Shown here: in pieces, positions 1-5,460 of the stretch | How positions within the stretch are numbered: the first letter of the stretch is position 1 | How the letters are laid out: each line of letters opens with the position of its first letter | Origin: an uncultured Prevotellaceae bacterium | GTDB lineage: Bacteria; Bacteroidota; Bacteroidia; Bacteroidales; Bacteroidaceae | Assembly (NCBI GenBank): GCA_937892315.1 | Contig: CALAVF010000352.1 | Coordinates: 1 to 10,793, forward strand | Length of the DNA stretch: 10,793 bases | Reading direction: 5' to 3' | The notes under the pieces: generated by a model | The model's database searches: none | Told to the model about the DNA's origin: nothing | Seen by the model: only the letters and a program-made list of their open reading frames with translations | Position numbers and translations under genes: made by a program

Positions 1-160
1 GAGATTTCGGAGGGTGATTTGAAGACATTTCTGTGTAATCTGCTCAATCGTGCCGCAGGCACTTGTCGGGATAAAAAACGACATACCCCTTTGGGGTGAT
101 TAAAGGGATTAAGCGGATTTTTCATATGCCATGTGGGGCATCTCCCCGTCTTTGTCGTCA

Positions 161-310
161 TGTCAATTTCGTCTTGGCAAAAAAGGCACGTAGGAAGCGT
201 TGAAAGTGGTCTGAGTCAGACCGCCGAGGTGGTGTGACTCAGACCACTCGGGCGATGTGAGTCACACCACTTCAGAGGTGACGGGTGTGTCATTTTGTCC
301 TATAGGGGGA
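161..310 (-). repeat. 150-bp structured 3'-UTR repeat, copy 1
   Basis: This segment aligns without gaps to 5461-5610 (constant offset 5300) with 11 differences, at 179, 184, 191, 226, 227, 250, 255, 261, 274, 284 and 304. Weaker similarity continues to about 324 on one side. On the other it reaches about 113 (GATTTTTCA and CATGTRGGGG words) with a small length difference. The core is three 15-bp odd-centred dyads starting at 208, 231 and 254, exactly 23 bp apart. The element lies in the 3' untranslated region of the porin gene, 87 nt past its stop, in the same orientation as copy 2 past tamB. No terminal inverted repeats or target duplications were seen. The family is not one I recognise. Its role could be RNA 3'-end protection or processing, a protein-binding array, or a passive dispersed repeat. 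Confidence 0.93.
205..248 (-). other. Long hairpin formed by dyad units 1 and 2, repeat copy 1
   Basis: AGTGGTCTGAGTCA at 205-218 is the exact reverse complement of 235-248. Inside it, one G-G mismatch (219/234) is followed by five more pairs (220-224 with 229-233, one of them a G-T wobble in the plus-strand reading) and a four-base apex at 225-228. A competing 12-bp perfect stem joins 229-240 with 259-270, so units 1+2 and 2+3 cannot both pair. The 15-mer GGTCTGAGTCAGACC at 208-222 is also a palindrome by itself. There is no T-run directly after the stem on the minus strand, so this is not a classical intrinsic terminator. Confidence 0.8.
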
Positions 311-378
311 TATGTTTTCGGAGGGATGAAGGAAGTGTTTTTATGGGGAGAAGGGGAATGTCGGTGAGGCTTGAAGGG

Positions 379-397
379 GCAAACAACGGTGGTTTGC
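379..397 (-). other. Small hairpin abutting the porin stop codon
   Basis: GCAAAC at 379-384 and GTTTGC at 392-397 form a perfect 6-bp stem with a 7-base loop, directly next to the TAA stop at 398-400. On the minus strand it is followed by CCCCTTC rather than a T-run, so terminator function is doubtful. It may be a 3'-UTR structure or chance. Confidence 0.35.
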
Positions 398-2461
398 TTA
401 GTCATAGAAGTTCCAACTGAGTCCAAAGCGGATGTTGCTTGGGTTCATTGGGTAGCCTGGTCCCCAGAAGTAACGTCCTGTGCCTTGGTTCGCATGGTGG
501 TACTGGATGTAGAAACGTGTGCGTTTCAGGTCGAAGTTTGCATAGGCGGAGATGACGGGATAGTTGCCTATCTTGACCCGTTTGTTGGCACTTTGATTCA
601 TGAACATGCCCAGAACAGGCGAATAGTCGGGGGCGTCGTATTCTGTGAAATAAACCAAATCGCCTCCCAACTCCGTCTTGAGCACTTTGGCAATGTTGAA
701 ACGGATGTAAAGATTGCTGTACAATGAAATCGTAGGGAGGGGTAGCACGTCTTTGTTTGTGCATGTCTGATAGGTCACATCGTTGTCCCAATGCAGAATA
801 CCCAGTGTGAAGTTTTGGCGGAGGTTTGCACTGACCACCTGAATGTTGTCGCTGCATTGGAGTGCTGACACATTATTTGTATATATAGGGTCTTCTGTGT
901 CGGCGTTCAGCGTTGTTCCCGTGTTCTGGAAATAGCAGAAATTCTTCATGTTCTCTACCCCGACCGTCAGTTTCGTATGGGTGTAAGGGAACGTGATGAC
1001 ACCCTCAATCCGTTGCCGCATCTCTTTTTCTGTTTTTTGGTCCCACCATGCGTGTTTGCTGTGATAGTGGCGGAAGTAGAAACTTGGGTGTGTATTCTTG
1101 ATGTAGGCATTGAGAGCCACCTGTGCCGTATCGCCCAGCAGGGGAATGTTGACTTCGGCATGGCCGTTGATGTCAAATTGCCCGATGCTTTCGCCTGCCA
1201 ACACAAACTCAGCATCCAAATTGTAGTGTACCTTCTCGCCCTGCGAACGGATGATTTGACCACCCACGAGAACGTTGTGTTCGGTGTACTCTTCCTTGGC
1301 AATCATCCCGTTCGTGTTGGTGTAATAGCCTCCATAGAGGGTGGAGTCGGGCAGGGTGAATTTGTTGTATTCGTAGCCAACGTATGCGTTCAGCCCGAAC
1401 ACCGCCCATTTGTTGAAACCTTCACACAGGGACAATCCCAGCAAGTTCTTCACCGAGAAGTTCTTGGTGCGGTCTTGTGCCGAATCTCCCGGCAGATAGG
1501 TGTATGAATGGTAGTCGGTTGGTTCTTCGTAGGCACGATAGTTACGCATCATCTTCTGAAGTTTCAGCGTGTGGAAGATTTTGCTGACTGGCACAAAGAC
1601 CTCCTTCGTAGTGGTGGAGTCAACTTCTTCTTCTCGATAGAAGCCGAGGTTGTAGTGGTGGTTGAAGAAAACGATGTCGTGCTCTTGGCGATTCCAGGTG
1701 TTGGACAGCAGGGTGGGGAAGTCGCTCGTTCCATAGTTTCTCGCCATGCTTTCTGGATTCGTGATGTAATTCTCGTCTTCAAGACCGCCGTTCTCAGCCG
1801 CTTTCATGAAATTGTGCTGATAGTAGAAGTGGAAGTTGTATTTGTCAGCAATGTAGGATGCCCATGCCGAAGCGTTCATGAACGAGGTGTTTTGACTGTC
1901 GTAATACCCCTGTCCATAAATGTAGTCGAAAATGCCACCGAAGTTGAAATGTTTGCCTGCATTGTTGGTATAGACCGCTTTCACGTGGTCAGAACCCGTT
2001 GTTTTCGAACCATTCCAGTTGTAGGTGACGTTCATGAATGGCGACTTCGTGTTATAGTAGCGGAAATGTTCTGTGTCCACAAAAAACATGTCGTAAGGGT
2101 CGGTGAAAAAGAACGTTGACATTTGTGGACGCTCCATGAAGATGCGTGACATGCGAGGCGAGCCAACGTTTCCGAGCGTATTGTAATGTCCCTCCTTCCC
2201 CTCGGGCAAATCGGAATTCATGAAGAGGTGCTGCAACGTGTCCACGTATGTGCTTGTCATGTTGCCATACTTCTCGTCCAGCGTCCATGCCCAGATGTCG
2301 TTGGGGACGGTTTTCCCCTTGGCACGAGATGACAAGGAGTCGGGGCGTGCATCCATCGACATGTCGGAATTGCTTTCCAACTCCGACACAATACGTTGTG
2401 CATTTGCCACAGCGGCAAATGCGACCAACAGGGAAAATAGGATGGGTTTTCTTAAATTCAA
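398..2461 (-). CDS. Putative outer-membrane porin, Porin_10-like, non-ATG start
   Basis: The 687-residue product begins with a signal peptide (RKP followed by a hydrophobic stretch, cleavage predicted after ANA at residue 21). The rest is rich in aromatic, Asn and Thr residues in alternating patterns typical of a beta-barrel, and it ends in the aromatic-containing tail LSWNFYD. An early block around NDIWAWTLDEKYG and the overall length resemble the Bacteroidetes 'putative porin' family (Porin_10), whose substrates are mostly unknown. The start is unusual: there is no in-frame ATG between the upstream TAG (2489-2491) and residue 34, which would lose the signal peptide. TTG at 2461 is the best candidate, with CTG at 2470 as an alternative that adds Met-Lys-Val. 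The gene lies 79 nt after the two-TM gene, and I see no TAnnTTTG promoter in that gap, so it is probably cotranscribed. Function beyond outer-membrane channel is inference. Confidence 0.88.
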   Translation of the reverse strand: MNLRKPILFSLLVAFAAVANAQRIVSELESNSDMSMDARPDSLSSRAKGKTVPNDIWAWTLDEKYGNMTSTYVDTLQHLFMNSDLPEGKEGHYNTLGNVGSPRMSRIFMERPQMSTFFFTDPYDMFFVDTEHFRYYNTKSPFMNVTYNWNGSKTTGSDHVKAVYTNNAGKHFNFGGIFDYIYGQGYYDSQNTSFMNASAWASYIADKYNFHFYYQHNFMKAAENGGLEDENYITNPESMARNYGTSDFPTLLSNTWNRQEHDIVFFNHHYNLGFYREEEVDSTTTKEVFVPVSKIFHTLKLQKMMRNYRAYEEPTDYHSYTYLPGDSAQDRTKNFSVKNLLGLSLCEGFNKWAVFGLNAYVGYEYNKFTLPDSTLYGGYYTNTNGMIAKEEYTEHNVLVGGQIIRSQGEKVHYNLDAEFVLAGESIGQFDINGHAEVNIPLLGDTAQVALNAYIKNTHPSFYFRHYHSKHAWWDQKTEKEMRQRIEGVITFPYTHTKLTVGVENMKNFCYFQNTGTTLNADTEDPIYTNNVSALQCSDNIQVVSANLRQNFTLGILHWDNDVTYQTCTNKDVLPLPTISLYSNLYIRFNIAKVLKTELGGDLVYFTEYDAPDYSPVLGMFMNQSANKRVKIGNYPVISAYANFDLKRTRFYIQYHHANQGTGRYFWGPGYPMNPSNIRFGLSWNFYD

Positions 2462-2540
2462 AACTTTCAGAATGTTTTTACGCTGACACTAAAAAGCGAG
2501 AATCATGGTTTCTGATGAATCTTTCTTTCCCGTCATGGAG

Positions 2541-2807
2541 TCAGAACATAAAGCGCAAGTAGAACTCCACCAATTTGAGAACGACGGCACCAAAGCCCAC
2601 GCTGAAGAACAGCACTTTCTGGTCGGGGAGTACAAAATAAATGACAACGGCAGCCACGAATCCAATCATGAAAATCCAGTTGAGCACTCTTCTTGCGGTC
2701 GTCACGCTGTCGCTGGACGATTTGCCCTTGTGCCATTTCTGCCGACTTTCTCTTTTGCTCTCCGCAACGGCTTCTGCAATGATTTTATCAACGTCTTCTT
2801 GATTCAT
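2541..2807 (-). CDS. Small two-TM membrane protein of unknown function
   Basis: The 88-residue product starts with a charged, probably helical, cytoplasmic segment (residues 1-39, rich in Glu, Lys, Arg and Ser). Two hydrophobic segments follow, about 41-60 (VLNWIFMIGFVAAVVIYFVL) and about 64-82, joined by a very short Pro-Asp-Gln turn, so it is probably a helical hairpin in the inner membrane with both ends inside. It ends FYLRFMF. The ATG at 2805-2807 is the only reasonable start. It lies 42 nt after the DUF4468-like gene and 79 nt before the porin, in the same direction, consistent with one operon. I do not recognise a named family and no catalytic motif is visible. Confidence 0.82.
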   Translation of the reverse strand: MNQEDVDKIIAEAVAESKRESRQKWHKGKSSSDSVTTARRVLNWIFMIGFVAAVVIYFVLPDQKVLFFSVGFGAVVLKLVEFYLRFMF

Positions 2808-2849
2808 CTGATGAAAAATCGTTAGTGATAAATACGGCTCTCTGCCAAT

Positions 2850-3500
2850 TTACTGATTGATGGTTTCTGAAATTTCTTTCTTCAGTTCGTTCACCAAGTC
2901 AATCGTCTTGATGCGGAACTTGCCAGGAATGCGCCTCAGTTCACCTTTCTTGTTGATGCACTCTTTGTCGCTAATCCAGTCTTCTGCTGTCACACGGTCG
3001 AACTTTCCTTCACCTTGGTCAACGTTGAATGCCAGATTGTGAAGGCAGAACTCCACCTGACCGTCATTCACTTGGAGGTCAAGCACATAAAAAGCCTGGG
3101 TGTAGTTCTTTGCCAGAGTCTTCATGGAGAAAATCAGTTCCTCGGCACCCAGGCATTGAATCGTTCCACTCTGCTTGTCTGCAGCCTTGACAGAAGAGTA
3201 TTCGATGTTCTTGAAAAAGTCTGCGTCTGTATAATTGCCACGCATACTGTTGGCTTCATAACGAAGGCTTGCCCATTGTGCCAACTTGGTATAAATGTCC
3301 GCTTTTTGTTTGCCTGTTGCAGCAATGACATCTTTGAAGACGACTTTTCCGTCCACCTCAGGCACAGCACCCTTGGCGGCGTATGCCGACATATTTTCAT
3401 TGGCAGCCTTTGGTGCCTTTCGTGCAAAGAGACCTTCACTTTGTGCTTGCATCATCATGGGAAGTGCCACCGCAAGCATGGCAACAATCATTTTCTTCAT
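2850..3500 (-). CDS. Secreted DUF4468-like protein
   Basis: The 216-residue product has a clear signal peptide (MKKMIVAMLAVALPMMMQA, cleavage before Gln20). The segment from about residue 47 to 160 (PEVDGKVVFKDVIAATGKQKADIYTKLAQW, then a polar stretch, then an LDLQVNDGQVEF strand) resembles the DUF4468 family, a predicted TBP-like alpha/beta fold found in secreted Bacteroidetes proteins of unknown function. The family match is from memory of its GxVxFxxVI...K..IY....W pattern. The C-terminal part (161-216) is charged and ends in a helix. It is the first gene of its unit, with a well-matched promoter at 3532-3563 and a leader of roughly 25 nt. The periplasmic or outer-membrane-facing location follows from the signal peptide; the function is unknown. 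Confidence 0.88.
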   Translation of the reverse strand: MKKMIVAMLAVALPMMMQAQSEGLFARKAPKAANENMSAYAAKGAVPEVDGKVVFKDVIAATGKQKADIYTKLAQWASLRYEANSMRGNYTDADFFKNIEYSSVKAADKQSGTIQCLGAEELIFSMKTLAKNYTQAFYVLDLQVNDGQVEFCLHNLAFNVDQGEGKFDRVTAEDWISDKECINKKGELRRIPGKFRIKTIDLVNELKKEISETINQ

Positions 3501-3531
3501 ATTCTTTCAGTTTTTTATAGTTATTTCGTTG

Positions 3532-3563
3532 CAAAGTTAACGCTTTTGTCACTTATAGTCAAA
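3532..3563 (-). promoter_or_regulatory. Bacteroidetes housekeeping promoter for the DUF4468-porin unit
   Basis: On the minus strand TTTG (3560-3563) is followed by exactly 20 bases and then TAACTTTG (3532-3539). This matches the Bacteroidetes sigma-ABfr consensus TTTG at -33 and TAnnTTTG at -7 at its usual spacing. The expected transcript start is about 25 nt before the ATG at 3500. It lies just after the terminator of the preceding unit. Confidence 0.82.
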
Positions 3564-3603
3564 TTATTACCTTTAAATCTTCTAAAAACGTCCCCATTAA
3601 AAC

Positions 3604-3639
3604 AACAGAGAGACACCATTTTGTTGGTATCTCCCTGTT
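3604..3639 (-). terminator. Rho-independent terminator after the sigma-factor operon
   Basis: On the minus strand AACAGGGAGATACCA pairs with TGGTGTCTCTCTGTT over 15 uninterrupted positions, two of them G-U wobbles, around a 6-base loop, followed by GTTTTAA. Read from the plus strand the two wobbles become A-C mismatches, so the stem is strand-specific and serves minus-strand transcripts. It begins 36 nt past the stop of the Spy-like gene. The T-run is short, which is the main weakness. Confidence 0.75.
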
Positions 3640-3675
3640 CTGTTGCATCAATCGGCACGTCTGGATGCCGCATGG

Positions 3676-4215
3676 TCATTTCTTCTCGCCCGATCCATGC
3701 GGTTTCTGGGTATTTCCCTGTTGCTGATTTCCCCGCCTTGGATGGAATTGCTTCAAAGCCTCCATCTGGAAACGGTTCAGGGCTTGACGCACCGCATACA
3801 CCTTTTGCCATGAAGAGAGCACCGAGCGGAACTTCTTGTAGTACGTCTGTTCCACCTTCTTGATGTTCACTTCGATGTTGTTCGACTGGTTCACAATCTG
3901 CTCATATTCAGCCTCTTTCAAGTTTCCCTTCCAGCCTTTCATCATCAGTTCCTGCTTCTCCTTCATCAGTTCCTGCTGTTTTACAAACATCTCATTCAGC
4001 AGCGGGAAAAACTTGGCGGCTTCAGCATCGGTGAGTTTTGCCTCACGAGTCACAAACTCCGTCATGTGTTTCTTGTACAATTCAGGATTGAACTCCTTGC
4101 GGGCATCCTCCTGCTGTCCTCCCGTCCTTGACCCGTCGCCAGAGCGTTGGGCATTGATGCTGATGCAGACCATCAGTGCCATGATAAAAGAAATCAACTT
4201 GTTCATAGTCTCCAT
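3676..4215 (-). CDS. Secreted Spy/CpxP/CnrX-like helical protein
   Basis: The 179-residue product has an N-terminal hydrophobic signal (about residues 4-20, cleavage after INA at 22) and then an almost wholly helical, charged body. LTDAEAAKFFPLLNEM (61-76) fits the LTxxEAxxFxPLxxE pattern common in Bacteroidetes relatives of Spy/CpxP, followed by a Met/Gln/Lys-rich helix (77-93), a long helix around 101-135 and a basic, Gln-rich tail with RR and HGSGEKK. The mature protein is net basic by count. Two starts are possible, ATG at 4215 and ATG at 4206; the second gives the tidier signal peptide. It starts 19 nt after the putative anti-sigma gene and is the last gene of the operon before the terminator at 3604-3639. 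Family members act as periplasmic chaperones or stress sensors. That role here is inference from family-like features and position. Confidence 0.87.
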   Translation of the reverse strand: METMNKLISFIMALMVCISINAQRSGDGSRTGGQQEDARKEFNPELYKKHMTEFVTREAKLTDAEAAKFFPLLNEMFVKQQELMKEKQELMMKGWKGNLKEAEYEQIVNQSNNIEVNIKKVEQTYYKKFRSVLSSWQKVYAVRQALNRFQMEALKQFHPRRGNQQQGNTQKPHGSGEKK

Positions 4216-4234
4216 GTGTTTTTATCAGATTTTA

Positions 4235-4609
4235 CTATTCAGTATAGCCCGACAGGTAGTCATAAACCGCCATGTTGTCCGCCATTGTGTAAGTCATCAG
4301 GTCCTCGTTGTAGTCATCGTCGGTGTACTCCGCTCTCATTTCCTCCACGTTCTGTGTCGTGGTAGGCAAAACATTCAGAGCCACCGTCACAATCAGAGCA
4401 AGCGAGGCAGCGATAGAGACGACACTAATCCACAAGTTGCGGCGACGGTTCTTGTTGATGTCAACAACCTTTGTGTTCTTGTCCGAAACGTCTTCCTCTG
4501 GAATCTGTTCCATGATACGAGCGGTAAGATTGTCGAAATATTCATCAGACACCTTGAATGGGTATCTGCCACCGTTCAGGTTTAATATTCTGCTATCTTT
4601 TGTACTCAT
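4235..4609 (-). CDS. Single-pass membrane protein, probable anti-sigma factor
   Basis: The 124-residue product has an N-terminal cytoplasmic part with PFKVSDEYFDNLTARIMEQIP (17-37), a motif style (PFxV...YFxxLxxxI) seen in small proteins encoded beside Bacteroidetes ECF sigma factors. RRR at 55-57 precedes one TM helix at about 59-81, so the N-terminus is inside. The periplasmic tail (about 84-124) is very acidic and Tyr-rich (11 Asp/Glu against one Arg). No zinc anti-sigma HxxxCxxC motif is present. The position directly after the sigma gene and the topology (short cytoplasmic domain, one TM, periplasmic tail) support an anti-sigma role like RseA or CnrY, but sequence alone does not prove it. 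It has its own ECF-type promoter upstream at 4630-4655. Confidence 0.85.
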   Translation of the reverse strand: MSTKDSRILNLNGGRYPFKVSDEYFDNLTARIMEQIPEEDVSDKNTKVVDINKNRRRNLWISVVSIAASLALIVTVALNVLPTTTQNVEEMRAEYTDDDYNEDLMTYTMADNMAVYDYLSGYTE

Positions 4610-4629
4610 ATTTTTGTGGTATTTATTGG

Positions 4630-4655
4630 TTTGACTTTCTTTCTCCTAAAAGGTT
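4630..4655 (-). promoter_or_regulatory. Predicted ECF-type promoter before the anti-sigma gene
   Basis: On the minus strand TTAAACCTTT carries AACC at 4652-4655. After exactly 16 bases comes GTCAAA at 4630-4635. The layout and spacing are the same as at 5300-5325 before the sigma gene. The GGAACTT/GTCWRA-type architecture is typical of sigma-E-like ECF factors. The implied transcript start is about 10-14 nt before the ATG at 4609, so the leader would be very short. Confidence 0.6.
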
Positions 4656-4682
4656 TAATCATTCGTGTACATTTTAAATTGA

Positions 4683-4714
4683 TTCTTCATTTTTCACTCT
4701 TCATTCTTTATTTT
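4683..4714. repeat. A-rich GAATGAARAGTGAAAAATGAA-type low-complexity tract
   Basis: Between the sigma stop and the anti-sigma promoter the minus strand carries imperfect copies of a 6-7 base unit (RTGAARA/GTGAAAA). A similar tract occurs in the opposite orientation at 10720-10750. Such tracts are common in Prevotella-like intergenic DNA as I remember them. No function is evident. Confidence 0.5.
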
Positions 4715-4728
4715 TATCTGTCTCCGGC

Positions 4729-5277
4729 TCATGATTCCTTCGCCTTGACAAAGTTCGTAATCTTCTCCACCGCGATGTGGTACGACGCTTTCAACGCACC
4801 CACGCTGGTGCCCACCAGTTCTGAAATCTCCTCATATTTCTTCTCCTCAAAATACTTCATGCAGAACACCTGCCTTTGTTTTGCTGGCAGGGTAGAGACC
4901 GCTTGCATCAGCACCTGTTCCGTCTCGTCACCGTCAAAGTCTTCATCCGCCACGAAAGTTGCCTGTCCCGTAAAGTCTTCGTCATCAATCGACACCATCT
5001 GTCGCCGCTGTTTCAGAAATGTCAACGACTCGTTATACGCAATTCTGTACAGCCACGTGCCCAGTGCCGAATCACCCTTGAAGCCGTCAATGCCTTTCCA
5101 CGCCTTGATAAACGTGTTTTGTAGCACATCGTCCGTATCCTCATGGTTTTGCAGCAGATAGTGAATCTGCCAGTACAATTGCCTTGAAAAGCAGTTGACA
5201 ATATCCTCAAACGCCCGTCTCTTTGTCCGTGCGTCCTTCAGTCTCTCCAGTATGTCCTGCTCATTCAACTTTGCCAT
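4729..5277 (-). CDS. ECF-family RNA polymerase sigma factor
   Basis: The 182-residue length and two-domain structure are typical of ECF (group 4) sigma factors. Region 2 spans about residues 22-91, including DTDDVLQNTFIKAW (47-60, core binding) and TWLYRIAYNESLTFLKQ (74-90, -10 recognition). An acidic linker (98-119) follows. Region 4 spans about 123-175, with LPAKQRQVFCMKYFEEKKYEEIS and the helix-turn-helix ELVGTSVGALKASYHIAVEKI, which contacts the -35 element. The ATG at 5275-5277 is the natural start. It is the first gene of a three-gene unit with the membrane protein and Spy-like protein. A housekeeping-type promoter (5350-5378) and an ECF-type promoter (5300-5325) stack upstream, suggesting basal expression plus autoregulation. 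The inducing signal is not visible; envelope stress is the likely class given the partners. Confidence 0.96.
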   Translation of the reverse strand: MAKLNEQDILERLKDARTKRRAFEDIVNCFSRQLYWQIHYLLQNHEDTDDVLQNTFIKAWKGIDGFKGDSALGTWLYRIAYNESLTFLKQRRQMVSIDDEDFTGQATFVADEDFDGDETEQVLMQAVSTLPAKQRQVFCMKYFEEKKYEEISELVGTSVGALKASYHIAVEKITNFVKAKES

Positions 5278-5299
5278 GCGTTTCTCTGTCTTGCAAATT

Positions 5300-5325
5300 T
5301 TAGACCTCCAACTTCACCAAAGGTT
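5300..5325 (-). promoter_or_regulatory. Predicted autoregulated ECF promoter before the sigma gene
   Basis: On the minus strand TTAAACCTTT (AACC at 5322-5325) is separated by exactly 16 bases from GTCTAA at 5300-5305. The expected start is about 15-18 nt upstream of the sigma ATG. The same AACC-N16-GTCWAA layout occurs before the anti-sigma gene at 4630-4655, which makes chance less likely. Confidence 0.65.
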
Positions 5326-5349
5326 TAACCCCTCCAGCGGTTGACGTTG

Positions 5350-5378
5350 CAAAGATACGAAAGATTTTGCAAAACAAA
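5350..5378 (-). promoter_or_regulatory. Housekeeping-type promoter for the sigma operon
   Basis: On the minus strand TATCTTTG (5350-5357) fits TAnnTTTG. TTTG at 5375-5378 lies 17 bases upstream, a little closer than the 20 seen at 3532-3563. A perfect 10-bp palindrome TTTTGCAAAA (5365-5374) sits between the two boxes and could be an operator or chance. The leader to the ATG would be about 65 nt and would run through the ECF promoter. Confidence 0.65.
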
Positions 5379-5460
5379 AGAAAAATGGAGAAAAAATCAG
5401 AGATTACGCAGATTTTTCACAAGTCATGTAGGGGAGTACCTTTGCCCCTTCTTGGTGGAA

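Larger units (their letters stand above)
1..397. other. Non-coding left end downstream of the porin gene
   Basis: No supported gene lies here. Reading left to right on the plus strand it holds: a small perfect hairpin at 50-62 (GTGCC-GCA-GGCAC); a second at 85-97 (ACCCC-TTT-GGGGT), which on the minus strand is followed six bases later by a run of T at 73-78 and could be a weak terminator; a GGGG/CCCC pair at 135-147; and the 150-bp structured repeat at 161-310. From 311 to 378 the minus strand (sense for the porin) is strongly C/T-rich. A short frame is open from base 1 to a TGA at 97-99 on the plus strand, but nothing supports it as a gene end. Confidence 0.7.

Noticed and set aside
1..99. 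Plus-strand open frame ending in TGA at 97-99 as the C-terminus of an upstream gene
   Set aside because: Only 32 codons are visible, it runs through small hairpins and a stretch resembling the repeat flank, and no family is recognisable.
205..273. CRISPR-like array because of 23-bp spaced repeats
   Set aside because: The units are contiguous, with no unique spacers between repeats, only three units and no cas genes. It is a dyad array, not a CRISPR.
161..310. MITE or insertion sequence
   Set aside because: No terminal inverted repeats, no target-site duplication and no transposase in either copy. A non-autonomous element cannot be wholly excluded but is not supported.
2485..2512. Third ECF promoter before the porin (AAACC ... 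GTCAG on the minus strand)
   Set aside because: The gap between AACC and GTC is 19 rather than 16 and the -10 lacks the WAA ending, so it does not match the two sites at the sigma operon.
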